Positions 53,248 to 62,008 of a stretch of 64,000 nt of DNA are shown here, one piece after another (the first letter of the stretch is position 1; each line of letters opens with the position of its first letter). A program made the translations under genes and the position numbers. The notes under the pieces were generated by a model, which was not told the DNA's origin, did no database searches, and worked only from the letters and a program-made list of their open reading frames with translations. Source of the stretch: Salipaludibacillus agaradhaerens (GTDB taxonomy: Bacteria > Bacillota > Bacilli > Bacillales > Salisediminibacteriaceae); contig NZ_KV917378.1 of NCBI RefSeq assembly GCF_002019735.1, positions 2,568,869 through 2,632,868 of the forward strand, read 5' to 3'.

Positions 53248-54339
53248 TTAGCGATAAAGAACTTGTTCATCGACAATTACATGTTGAATATACTGCCGTA
53301 AATACGTAAATGTTATATGAATTTTTCCTTCTCTGTCCTGTTTAATAGAAGGATACGAAAATTCTGGTTCGCTGTTTATATCTTGACTTTCTATAACCGA
53401 TTTCACATGCTTCCATGTCAAGCCTTCATCCTCAGAGACGGCAATGGAAAGAGGGTTTCTAACCACACCCCAAATGGCATCTGACTGATTCTCTTTATTA
53501 ACACCGACTTTATCCATGTCACTTGGATCAAACCATGGTGGCCTATTTTCCTTTGGTGGGCGCTCTTCAGCATTTATATTGTTAAATACCATCACAAGTT
53601 GTCCTCTGGACAGCTTTGTCGCTTGAATAGAAGCATTGTTATTAGGGAGGTGTGTAGGAGATGGCTTGCTCCACGTAAAACCTAAATCATTGGACACCGT
53701 CCGATAAATCTTATCCGCTTTACGACTTCTGAAAAAACCAACGAGCCGTTGACCTTCTAAATGCACTAGCGACAAGTGAACAAGACCTTCACTTCCTTCA
53801 ATTTTAGTCTCTTCCCATGTGTTACCGTTATCTTTAGACCTTTTTACGACACTATAATCATTTCCTAAAAACCCATTCGTTGATTTCAGACAATAATACG
53901 CTGGTAAAATAATGTCATTATTTTCAGTAATAACGGGCGGATTTCGGACAAACGTTCCCGGTTTATCAAATAAATCTTTAACCTTACTCCATGTCACCCC
54001 TTCATCATCTGACACGCTATATCTGACAACGGAAGAATCCTGATGCACCGCATACTGTGCCGTATAGATTAACCAAATTTGCCCATTAGGATTTTTAAAT
54101 AGAATAGGATTTTGCTCGGATCTTGTTGAATCGTCAGAAACAGCTTGAGGTGGATGCCATGTTCGGTTCTCTTTAGAAAATGTTGATACCATAACCGTAA
54201 TATCCGCCTTACCTTCTTTAGAGCCGCCGAACCAAGTACAGAGTAAATCACCACTGTCTAGTTCCAACAGGTTAGAGGCATGATTATGTGGATAGAGAAT
54301 AGGTATCTTATACTGTTCATCAATAAATGTTCCAAGCAT
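53248..54339 (-). CDS. BNR-repeat sialidase-like protein, cytoplasmic
   Basis: The 363-residue protein is a six-bladed propeller of the BNR_2/sialidase-like type. Four Asp-boxes are visible: SVSDDEGVTWSKV, RSKDNGNTWEE, TVSNDLGFTWSKP and AVSEDEGLTWKHV. It has no signal peptide, unlike secreted sialidases, and the N-terminal arginine motif (RIP) appears as KIP. It may act on an imported acidic sugar derivative as a hydrolase, lyase or isomerase-like enzyme. It sits between the transporter and the SDR, in the same transcript. True sialidase activity is not assured. Confidence 0.75.
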   Translation of the reverse strand: MLGTFIDEQYKIPILYPHNHASNLLELDSGDLLCTWFGGSKEGKADITVMVSTFSKENRTWHPPQAVSDDSTRSEQNPILFKNPNGQIWLIYTAQYAVHQDSSVVRYSVSDDEGVTWSKVKDLFDKPGTFVRNPPVITENNDIILPAYYCLKSTNGFLGNDYSVVKRSKDNGNTWEETKIEGSEGLVHLSLVHLEGQRLVGFFRSRKADKIYRTVSNDLGFTWSKPSPTHLPNNNASIQATKLSRGQLVMVFNNINAEERPPKENRPPWFDPSDMDKVGVNKENQSDAIWGVVRNPLSIAVSEDEGLTWKHVKSVIESQDINSEPEFSYPSIKQDREGKIHITFTYLRQYIQHVIVDEQVLYR

Positions 54340-54350
54340 AGTAGCCCTCC

Positions 54351-55097
54351 TTAATTCATATAGGTTCCGCCATTAATGTTGATGGTTTCCCCTGTGATAA
54401 AGCCTGATAAATCAGAAGCGAGAAATAATGCTGCACCTGCTATATCTTTCGGTTTTCCTAAGCGCTTCAACGGCACCTTAGTTAGTACATTTTTTCGATA
54501 TTCATCATGCCATTGTTGAACCATTTCTGTCTCAATAGGCCCTGGTGAGAGCCCATTTACCACAATATTATAAGGCGCCATTTCTAAAGCAAGATGCTTA
54601 GTTAAATAATCCACAGCTGCTTTTGAGGCGCCATACGAGGGTGCTGCATTCGGGTGGCCAGATTTTGCCGCAGTAGAGCTGATGTTAATGATTTTTCCTT
54701 GCTTTTGTTTGATCATATATAGGAGTACTGCTCGTGAAAAATACAAATTACCATTTAAATTAGTATCAATGACACGTTTCCAATCATTAATAGCCATATC
54801 AAGCGTTGAAGAGCGTTGATTGACACCGGCATTGTTCACTAAAATATCTACCCGCTGGAACTGGTTTATTGCTTCTTGGACCACTTTCTCCGCCGTTTCT
54901 TCTTCTCTTACATCGCCAGACATGGCAATACATTCAACACCTTTTAGACTTATATCTTCATAAAGTGCCTGTAGACGGGCATGGTTAGTTCCTGTCATGA
55001 CTATCTTAGCCCCATTTTCTGCATAGGTTCTTGCGATTTCCCGTCCAATACCCCGGGTTGCTCCTGTGATAACGGCTACTTTGTCTTTTAACATCAT
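54351..55097 (-). CDS. SDR-family oxidoreductase of the acid-sugar operon
   Basis: The 248-residue classical short-chain dehydrogenase has the cofactor loop TGATRGIGREIA, NNAGVN, catalytic Ser in INISSTAA, YGASKAA with Tyr/Lys, and the C-terminal GxxINGGTYMN typical of the FabG/gluconate-5-dehydrogenase type. It probably oxidises or reduces a hydroxyl of the imported sugar acid. It lies between the PdxA-like and sialidase-like genes with gaps of 11 to 19 bases. Confidence 0.88.
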   Translation of the reverse strand: MMLKDKVAVITGATRGIGREIARTYAENGAKIVMTGTNHARLQALYEDISLKGVECIAMSGDVREEETAEKVVQEAINQFQRVDILVNNAGVNQRSSTLDMAINDWKRVIDTNLNGNLYFSRAVLLYMIKQKQGKIINISSTAAKSGHPNAAPSYGASKAAVDYLTKHLALEMAPYNIVVNGLSPGPIETEMVQQWHDEYRKNVLTKVPLKRLGKPKDIAGAALFLASDLSGFITGETININGGTYMN

Positions 55098-55116
55098 ACC
55101 CGCCCTTTCTTCGCGT

Positions 55117-56130
55117 TTATTCTATGCATGAACCTAATTCCTTAGGGGCCATCTCAGCAGCTATTTTAAGTGCCTCAATCATACTCCTTGCATCAGCTTT
55201 TTGTTTTCCTGCAATATCAAAGGCTGTACCGTGATCCACGGATGTACGGATGACGCCACCACGAAGGCCAACGGTAATATTAACCCCCTCTTCCAATCCC
55301 AATACTTTAATAGGAACATGCCCTTGATCATGGTAGCAGGCAACAACGATATCGAAATCTCCTTTTACAGCTCGATAGAATAGGGTATCTGCCGGATAAG
55401 GACCAGAAACTGAAATACCCTCTTGTTGCGCTTTTGTTATACCAGGGACTAATTTTGTTTCCTCTTCACCATGACCAAATAATCCGTTTTCACCTGCATG
55501 TGGATTGATTCCGCACACAGCAATTTTTGGTGACGTATACCCTGCTTTTCTTAAAGCTGTATCAGCTAAACGTATTACTTGATAGGTGCGCTCTTCTGTA
55601 ATTGATTCGATAGCATCCAACAAGCCAAGATGGGTTGTCAAATGGATGACTTTTAATTTAGGTGAGCTAAGCATCATTGAATATGTCTTTGTGTTCGTAA
55701 GTTCTGCTAAAATTTCAGTGTGGCCTGGGTAAATATGTCCTCCTTTATGCAGGGCTTCTTTATTTAACGGTGCCGTAGAAACACCATGTATTTTAAACGT
55801 CTTTGCTAACTCAATAGCTTTTTCTAAATAACGAAAAGCTGCATTTCCAGCATCGCCAGACACACGACCGTAAGGAAGATCTGCTGGTAATAGATCTAAG
55901 TCAATACAATCAATGCTACCATACTGAAAGTGAGCGTCATCCACATCTCCTATCGTATTGATCTTTAAATCAATCTCTAATAATTGAAGTTCCCTTTGAA
56001 GGATTTTCTCATCACCGATAACAAATGGCCGACAGCGTTCATAAATGGCTTCATCACGGAAGGCTTTACAAATAATTTCTGGACCTACTCCTGTGCAATC
56101 CCCCATCGTTACTGCAATAATCGGTTTCAT
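55117..56130 (-). CDS. PdxA-family 4-phospho-acid-sugar dehydrogenase (PdxA2-like)
   Basis: The 337-residue enzyme has the PdxA landmarks TMGDCTGVGPEI, zinc-site YPGHTEILAE, AVCGINPHAGENGLFG and CYHDQGHVPIKVLG. True PdxA makes vitamin B6, but the gene is next to a DUF1537 kinase. Such pairs have been shown to phosphorylate four-carbon acid sugars (threonate, erythronate) and then oxidise and decarboxylate them to dihydroxyacetone phosphate. GGAAGGAGG precedes the ATG. The B6 role is unlikely because the other pdx genes of that pathway are absent. Confidence 0.88.
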   Translation of the reverse strand: MKPIIAVTMGDCTGVGPEIICKAFRDEAIYERCRPFVIGDEKILQRELQLLEIDLKINTIGDVDDAHFQYGSIDCIDLDLLPADLPYGRVSGDAGNAAFRYLEKAIELAKTFKIHGVSTAPLNKEALHKGGHIYPGHTEILAELTNTKTYSMMLSSPKLKVIHLTTHLGLLDAIESITEERTYQVIRLADTALRKAGYTSPKIAVCGINPHAGENGLFGHGEEETKLVPGITKAQQEGISVSGPYPADTLFYRAVKGDFDIVVACYHDQGHVPIKVLGLEEGVNITVGLRGGVIRTSVDHGTAFDIAGKQKADARSMIEALKIAAEMAPKELGSCIE

Positions 56131-56147
56131 TTTGCTCCTCCTTCCCG

Positions 56148-57314
56148 TTAAGGTAATAGTTTTTGATAAATGCTCTTTATATCATCAATTGTCAGTTCCT
56201 TTGGATTATTATTTAATAATCGCGTCACCTTGGAAGCAGCCACCGCTAATTCATCTAAATCCTCATTTGTGACACCGAAATCTGCTATATTTTGAGGAAT
56301 ATTTAGCTTTGCAGTCCAAGTTTCAATAAGCTCTACGACGTCTCTAGCTACCTTCTCTTTTGGTTTCCCTTCAATTGATAACCCCATAGGTTCAGCAACT
56401 AAATTTAAGCGGTCTATGATGGCATTCATGTTAACATTCATAACGTGTGGCAGTAACATGGAATTAGCTTCTCCATGAGGAATATGATATTTCCCTCCGA
56501 GTGGATAAGCCAATGCATGCACTGCAGCTGTACCAGCGGCTGTTAAAGCCATTCCTCCATACATAGAGCCAACTAACATTTTCTCCCTTGCTTCTATAGA
56601 AGAGCCATTTTCATAAGCAATTAAAATACTAGATGAAATGAGTCGAATAGACTCCAATGCAAACATATCGCTAAATGGATTTGCTTTATTAGAAATAAAG
56701 GACTCTAAAGAATGGGTAAAAGCATCCATACCTGTGGCCGCTGTTATGGACTTAGGTAAGCTCAAGGTTAATGATGGATCAAGGACAACTAAGTTTGGAA
56801 GTAGATACTGACTGACTATCCCGACCTTTAGCTCCTCATCAGGAAGTGTTACGATAGCATTTGGTGTCACTTCCGAGCCTGTACCAGATGTTGTTGGGAT
56901 TAATATGGTTGGAACACCTGGCTTTTCGACTTGATTAGTCCCGAGCATGTTCTCAACTGAAAGGGAGTTTGTCATAAGAACAGCAAGAATTTTCGTAGCA
57001 TCTAGTACACTACCTCCACCAATACCGATCACCACATCATATCGTTCACCTTGAATATTCTCATAAACTTCTTCTATATTATCAATTGTCGGTTCCGGTA
57101 ATATGTCAATATTCACGTCCACTTTTGCTCCCATAGTAAGCAGCTGATCTTCAATGATATGAGTAAATCCTAGATCTTGAATAGCTCCTTGGGTAACGAT
57201 AAGAGCGTGACCAATCGAGTCCGATAGTCCTCCAAGAGGTTCTTTAAGATCTTTTATTACATGAGACCCTAACATAATGTGTTTCGCCGTTTGAAAATGA
57301 GCTTGCTTCTTCAT
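56148..57314 (-). CDS. Iron-containing alcohol dehydrogenase
   Basis: The protein of about 388 residues is a group III Fe-dependent alcohol dehydrogenase. It has GIGGGSVLDATKIL (NAD binding), TTSGTGSEVTPNAIV, and metal ligands in MDAFTHSLESF and YPLGGKYHIPHGEANSMLLPH. It would reduce or oxidise an aldehyde such as glycolaldehyde, lactaldehyde or a semialdehyde made by the lyase. The ATG of MKKQAHF is chosen because the longer frame overlaps the DapA-like gene deeply; the ribosome site (GAAAGTTGGTG) is modest. Confidence 0.88.
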   Translation of the reverse strand: MKKQAHFQTAKHIMLGSHVIKDLKEPLGGLSDSIGHALIVTQGAIQDLGFTHIIEDQLLTMGAKVDVNIDILPEPTIDNIEEVYENIQGERYDVVIGIGGGSVLDATKILAVLMTNSLSVENMLGTNQVEKPGVPTILIPTTSGTGSEVTPNAIVTLPDEELKVGIVSQYLLPNLVVLDPSLTLSLPKSITAATGMDAFTHSLESFISNKANPFSDMFALESIRLISSSILIAYENGSSIEAREKMLVGSMYGGMALTAAGTAAVHALAYPLGGKYHIPHGEANSMLLPHVMNVNMNAIIDRLNLVAEPMGLSIEGKPKEKVARDVVELIETWTAKLNIPQNIADFGVTNEDLDELAVAASKVTRLLNNNPKELTIDDIKSIYQKLLP

Positions 57315-57330
57315 GACTACACCAACTTTC

Positions 57331-58209
57331 TCATTTTTGCCAATATTTTGATAATACTTGTCGTAACTGTTCTTCAACTTCTTGACTGACGTCACGAATG
57401 GGATGTATTGGCGCCCCTACTTTTATTCCCTGGACTTCCAGTGCTTTTTTTATCACTGCTGGAATGGTACCTTTTGAAAAAAGGGCTCTAATAGGAGCTA
57501 ATTTTTCTTGGGCCTGACGTGCTTTGTCCCTTTCACCTTGTTTCCAATACTCATAAATGTTATTAACAACGCTTGGTACAATATTTGCAGTAGCGGCTAC
57601 AGCCCCTGTACCTCCCGCTTCTAAAGTATCGAGAATGAGAGAGTCGGTTCCAGCGAGTACGACAAATTCCTCCTCTGCTGTTACCCGGATATAGTTCTCG
57701 ATGAGCTCAAACTGTCCGCTACTATCTTTAATCCCGACGATGTTTTTTTCCCTCGCTAATTCACATACTGTTTCCGGTTCCAATGTCACACCCGTCTTTT
57801 TAGGGATGTTATACATGAGAAGCGGAAGTTCTACCGCTTTAGCTATTGCGCGATAATGATCAATCAATTCATCTTGAGTCGGCTGGATAAAGTAAGGTGT
57901 GATAATAGACAAAACGTCTGCACCAGCTTCTTTTAATACTTTGCTCAACTCTATGACTTCCTTTGTGCTGTTGCTACCGGCGCCAACAATCAGAGGAACT
58001 GCACCATTTACTTCCGTTGCCACCGTTTTTGTAAATGCTACTTTTTCTTCAGTGGTGAGCATATGAAATTCACCATTTGTGCCGAGAATAAATAATCCAG
58101 CTGCTCCCTTGCCAAGTAATTCACGTGTCAATTGCACCGTTACAGAGTGATTAATGCGTTGGTCTTCGGTGATGGGCGTTACCATTGCTGGAATAATGCC
58201 ATGTATCAT
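57331..58209 (-). CDS. DapA/NanA-family aldolase or dehydratase
   Basis: The 292-residue TIM barrel belongs to the class I lyases of the dihydrodipicolinate synthase/N-acetylneuraminate lyase superfamily. The Schiff-base lysine is in GIKDSSG (about 160), the tyrosine in MYNIPKKTG (about 132), and the GTNGEF loop takes the place of GTTGE. The superfamily splits or dehydrates 2-keto sugar acids, so here it is probably a catabolic aldolase rather than a lysine-biosynthesis enzyme. It starts three bases after the kinase stop. Confidence 0.88.
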   Translation of the reverse strand: MIHGIIPAMVTPITEDQRINHSVTVQLTRELLGKGAAGLFILGTNGEFHMLTTEEKVAFTKTVATEVNGAVPLIVGAGSNSTKEVIELSKVLKEAGADVLSIITPYFIQPTQDELIDHYRAIAKAVELPLLMYNIPKKTGVTLEPETVCELAREKNIVGIKDSSGQFELIENYIRVTAEEEFVVLAGTDSLILDTLEAGGTGAVAATANIVPSVVNNIYEYWKQGERDKARQAQEKLAPIRALFSKGTIPAVIKKALEVQGIKVGAPIHPIRDVSQEVEEQLRQVLSKYWQK

Positions 58210-58212
58210 TGT

Positions 58213-59499
58213 CTATTTCCCTCCTAGCGCCAGATAAGCATGGACCAATGAATGTTCTTCGCCGAACCCTCCAGCTTTTGTAATTGTTAATAGCTCATAT
58301 TTCCCTTCCAATACTCCAACCGGAACACCTTCTTCAATCACATCTATAAGATGGAATTGATCACATCCAATGTGTTCAGCTACCCTTTTAGCTGTATCAC
58401 CACCTGTAAGGATCGCCCGACCAATGGATATGCTCTCCATTAATTGTTTCACTAAAATACCTATGCTGCTCGATATCATGTAACTTAATTCTGCGTTAGT
58501 GATTTTTTTCTCTTTAGCAAGCTTTTGAACGCCTCGTCTAGTCTCAGTATCAGCCATAGTATATAAAGCCACATTTTGTTCACTTCTATACGCCATCATC
58601 GCTCGTTGATACGCTTTTTCCAGTTCTTTTTTTTTCGAATCCTCTGACTTCAGAAGATTGGCGGTAAGAATATCTATTCCTACGATTGATGTTTCTTCAA
58701 GTAAATAGTCTAATTGCTTTCTCGTCATATCGTGTACGCTTCCTACGCCGATTAAAATAGGTCCTTGGCCAAAATTAAGTTTATTTTTAGGTACGTCTGC
58801 TCCCTTGGATAAATACATAGCGAGTTGCTCGGCCATTCCAGCAGATCCACACCAAACAAATGGTTCAATATAATGAAGGAAAGAATGAAAAAGTGTATGG
58901 AGGTCCTCACGATTGGCAGAATCACACACGATAATTTCCACATTATCTTGTCTTAGCTCATGAATTTTTTCTTGAACATGACTCTTGCCATTTGAAAGGT
59001 CATCAATTGTAATTGAGCCAATTTTTCTATCCGATGTTTCTTCGATGATTGTTTGGACAGCTGAGCTTTTAATAGGGGTACTTACATCGTTAGCAAAATA
59101 GGTTTTTTCTAATAAATGATTTCCAACATAAATATTCCCATTTCTTATTATGCGATGATTGTCTGGATATCCAGGTGCCATTACAATGAATTTTGCATCA
59201 CTATGGTTCAAAATAGCATCCAATTCGACACCAATATTCCCTCTCATGGTTGAATCAACTTTTTTATAAATCCACTTCATATCATATGATTTTACTGCTT
59301 CAAGTGCCTGTTTCACCTTTTCATAAGCTTCATGATAGGGTGATGAACGACTGTCCGTATCCAATACGAGTATGTCTATATCCTTATCTATCAATGCCTC
59401 TTTATTTATAAGCACTTTTGTCTGAAGATGTCTTCGTGCAAATTGCACCCCTGTGTCATTTGCACCTGTTAAGTCATCTGCAATGATTAAGACTTCCAT
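58213..59499 (-). CDS. DUF1537 four-carbon acid sugar kinase
   Basis: The 428-residue protein has the N-terminal substrate motif IIADDLTGANDTGVQFA and the C-terminal nucleotide motif LTGGDTAKRV of the acid sugar kinase family (OtnK/DtnK/LtnK type). These phosphorylate threonate, erythronate or 3-oxo-tetronate at O4. The ATG of MEVLIIADD follows GCGGGAGGTGATGAG; six codons upstream overlap that site. It is the first gene of the operon, behind a cre site and a dyad. Confidence 0.9.
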   Translation of the reverse strand: MEVLIIADDLTGANDTGVQFARRHLQTKVLINKEALIDKDIDILVLDTDSRSSPYHEAYEKVKQALEAVKSYDMKWIYKKVDSTMRGNIGVELDAILNHSDAKFIVMAPGYPDNHRIIRNGNIYVGNHLLEKTYFANDVSTPIKSSAVQTIIEETSDRKIGSITIDDLSNGKSHVQEKIHELRQDNVEIIVCDSANREDLHTLFHSFLHYIEPFVWCGSAGMAEQLAMYLSKGADVPKNKLNFGQGPILIGVGSVHDMTRKQLDYLLEETSIVGIDILTANLLKSEDSKKKELEKAYQRAMMAYRSEQNVALYTMADTETRRGVQKLAKEKKITNAELSYMISSSIGILVKQLMESISIGRAILTGGDTAKRVAEHIGCDQFHLIDVIEEGVPVGVLEGKYELLTITKAGGFGEEHSLVHAYLALGGK

Positions 59500-59519
59500 C
59501 TCATCACCTCCCGCCAAAT

Positions 59520-59533
59520 AGAAAACGCTTTCA
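59520..59533 (-). promoter_or_regulatory. CcpA cre site before the acid-sugar operon
   Basis: TGAAAGCGTTTTCT on the reverse strand matches the cre consensus at all but the last base and sits 20 bases before the kinase start, where it would act as a road-block. Confidence 0.7.
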
Positions 59534-59566
59534 ATGTAATTTCATCTTAAGGGGAGGTAAAAAAAA

Positions 59567-59586
59567 TTTCAACTAATTAGCTGAAA
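59567..59586. promoter_or_regulatory. 20-bp dyad, candidate operator of the PrpR-type regulator
   Basis: TTTCAACTAATTAGCTGAAA is a palindrome with one non-matching pair. It lies between the regulator terminator and the cre site, about 70-85 bases before the operon start. No -24/-12 (sigma-54) promoter is visible near it. Confidence 0.5.
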
Positions 59587-59633
59587 AAAATATATTATTA
59601 AATTTAAATAAGTATTTTGTTTTATTTTGCAAC

Positions 59634-59662
59634 AAAAAACCTCAATAACTTATTGAGGTTTT
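59634..59662 (-). terminator. Terminator of the PrpR-type regulator gene
   Basis: AAAACCTCAATAA pairs with TTATTGAGGTTTT and is followed by TTGTTGC; the stem holds the last codons of the gene. It separates the regulator from the operon. Confidence 0.7.
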
Positions 59663-61443
59663 ATCGATCTATTCATTTTTCGCCACAATGTCGAACGATT
59701 CATTCCTAATCGCTTCGCTGTTTTTGATTGATTTTCACCTTCTTGTCTATACACTTCTTTAATCACATCTCGTTCAATCCCTTCCATCGTTTGCTGAAGA
59801 TTAATAGGTACAAAGGTTCCGTTTCCATATGAAGGTTCATTTTGTACTTCTTTTAACGTTTGCTCTACGTGTTTGATATAAACATCCGAGGATCGTTGAA
59901 CAAGTCGTTTAACAACCTTCCTTAGTTCAATCATATTACCATACCAAGGGTAGTTCAGCAGCTTCACCATAGCCTCCTTTTCAAGTCCAATCACCTGTTT
60001 TCCATATAACTCATTGAAGTAGAGAATAAAGGTATGAATATAATGCTCTAATTTTTCTTCACGGGAACGCAAAGGAGGAAAAAACAGTTCAAACTGTTTA
60101 ATCATTTTTTTCAAATTCTGCTGAAAACGTTCGGTAACTTCAATGAATCGTTCCTCCCCTCCCACCATCGAAAATACCGATTGAAAGGAGCCATGCTCAA
60201 TAGCTTCTGCTAGTCTTTTTTGCTGCGTTGATGTTAGCTTTTCTAAAAAACAAAAATGCACTATATCTTGCTCATTAAACTCACCTAAAAAAGTCATCAC
60301 GCGATTGAAAGTACTTGTACTGGGATGATTAAAACTAATTTCTGTAATCGTCCCCTGTTTAAAACGTGGGCTCTCCCATAAAATTCGGAGAAGCATTCGC
60401 TTTCCAGTCCCTCGTTCACCTACAATCGTAAAAGGGTTGTTGTTAGACGTTTGAATAATGGTGTTTATTGCGTCATGATAAAGGGCGTCAGATGCAATTA
60501 ACTGAGGGATATTTTCCATATTTGAATCGTAGAAAATGACTTCAGCTTCTGATTTATCAAAGGCGTCACTTCTTTCAAATTCAATAAAATTATAAACCGT
60601 CAGTGCTGAGTTGCTTACTCGGCCAATATTCATACGATATGGTTGGCGAAATGGACTGTCACTAACAAAAAAAGTAATTGGATAATCGTGCATTTCTTGC
60701 TTTAAAGCAATCGAAATATTTGGGTGAAGCGCTAAAAAATTTGACTGCTGAATACTTGAAAATTGTTTCCTTAACGCTGTATTTGCAAAAATCACTTCTC
60801 CATCTTCTGCTAAGAGAGTTACAGGATTCGTCAATTGATTTAATAAACGATCAAATAGTTCTGCTCTTGATGAATACTTTGATATTTCATATTTCAATCG
60901 TTTAGCTTTATTAAATGCTTCGTATACTGACTCTTTTCCAGATGTAATCAAAACACCTTGTACACCAAGGGCAGTGGCGTTTTTTACTGTTACTGCATCC
61001 CCAACAATAATTTGTATCCCTTGTTCTTTAAGCTCTTTTAAGGTGTCGATAACTTCTGATTCTTCCTTAACAACTCTGTACTCAACATCGACATTAATTA
61101 CTGACGAAACCGCTTCAAAGCTATAAATTACATTTTTAAAGCCGACCATTCCAATTTTTGCATGATAACTCTTTAGTAACGTCAATATACGGAGAATATC
61201 ATAGCCGGATATATCAATATCTATAACAGGAATGGCTGTGCTTTCTCGCAACACTTTCGCTGTTCCACCTCTACTAATAATGACATCAAAGGATTCCTTT
61301 GACCTTTTATACTCATTCAGTAAACGCTTACTTTCGTCCAAATCAGCAACATGTATGCTAATTGTAAACTCCCATAGTTCATGTTCCATAGACTTAATTA
61401 ATTCTGCTAACCCTTTATACGGCGCAATTAATAAAACCTTCAT
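59650..61443 (-). CDS. PrpR-type regulator with degenerate AAA+ domain
   Basis: The 597-residue protein has an N-terminal PrpR_N sensor domain (about 1-180; SRGGTAKVLRESTAIPVIDI is its signature), a PAS domain (about 200-300), an AAA+ ATPase of the sigma-54 activator type, and a C-terminal Fis-type helix-turn-helix (SKTAKRLGMNRSTLWRKMNR). Walker A is GERGTGKRML, but the GAFTGA loop that contacts sigma-54 is missing and the ATPase is poorly conserved. It probably acts as a sigma-A activator or repressor, like TyrR. The sugar acid or a product is the likely ligand. AGGGAGG precedes the ATG. Confidence 0.82.
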   Translation of the reverse strand: MKVLLIAPYKGLAELIKSMEHELWEFTISIHVADLDESKRLLNEYKRSKESFDVIISRGGTAKVLRESTAIPVIDIDISGYDILRILTLLKSYHAKIGMVGFKNVIYSFEAVSSVINVDVEYRVVKEESEVIDTLKELKEQGIQIIVGDAVTVKNATALGVQGVLITSGKESVYEAFNKAKRLKYEISKYSSRAELFDRLLNQLTNPVTLLAEDGEVIFANTALRKQFSSIQQSNFLALHPNISIALKQEMHDYPITFFVSDSPFRQPYRMNIGRVSNSALTVYNFIEFERSDAFDKSEAEVIFYDSNMENIPQLIASDALYHDAINTIIQTSNNNPFTIVGERGTGKRMLLRILWESPRFKQGTITEISFNHPSTSTFNRVMTFLGEFNEQDIVHFCFLEKLTSTQQKRLAEAIEHGSFQSVFSMVGGEERFIEVTERFQQNLKKMIKQFELFFPPLRSREEKLEHYIHTFILYFNELYGKQVIGLEKEAMVKLLNYPWYGNMIELRKVVKRLVQRSSDVYIKHVEQTLKEVQNEPSYGNGTFVPINLQQTMEGIERDVIKEVYRQEGENQSKTAKRLGMNRSTLWRKMNRSIKPQ

Positions 61444-62008
61444 TCAAGCAACCTCCCTAAGGTGCTATTAAATAAAATCTACTTTTAAAAGTTACTTGAA
61501 TTTTACAACGAAACAGTTGAATTATGCAAATAAATATAAAATTTACAATTATATATTTTTAAAATATCTATAATGTATTAAAACGCAACACTTCTTTCTT
61601 GTCTACTGATACATATTACGTCATTTAACTGGTCCTTTTAATTTACCTCAACTCTTTTCAGCTGCAGTTCATTGTTATTAAATTTCTGCCTAATAATTAA
61701 AGGTTCTAGTGGACTATATCGATGTAAAACATTTTTCTACTACTTTATACTGTTTAGCTTAGAGAGTCTTCAACTCGTTGACAATCAAACGTATTTTTTC
61801 GCTCCTGTATAATTTACAGTTTCGCACTTCTTATCAAAACTGTCGCATTGATATGAACACCCTTTGGTCCACCTATATACATAAAAACAATGGTGATACC
61901 AGCTTATGAAGAAAATAAAATAAGCCACGCGTGTTGTTAACAAACAGGCTGTGGGGCAATGATTAAGGCGATTTTAGAACGAACATGTTGTTCATGAGAT
62001 CTGTCCCT
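61444..62008. other. Gene-free, A/T-rich stretch
   Basis: No gene, RNA or clear promoter is supported. The regulator leader is at its left end. Confidence 0.4.

Noticed and set aside
55117-56130. Vitamin B6 biosynthesis role for the PdxA-like gene
   Set aside because: The neighbours are a DUF1537 kinase and transport genes, and no other gene of that pathway is near.
57331-58209. Lysine-biosynthesis dapA
   Set aside because: The gene is embedded in a catabolic operon between a sugar-acid kinase and an alcohol dehydrogenase, with no dap or asd gene nearby.
59499-59640. Sigma-54 promoter for the PrpR-regulated operon
   Set aside because: No TGGC-N8-TGC type element is present in either spacer half.
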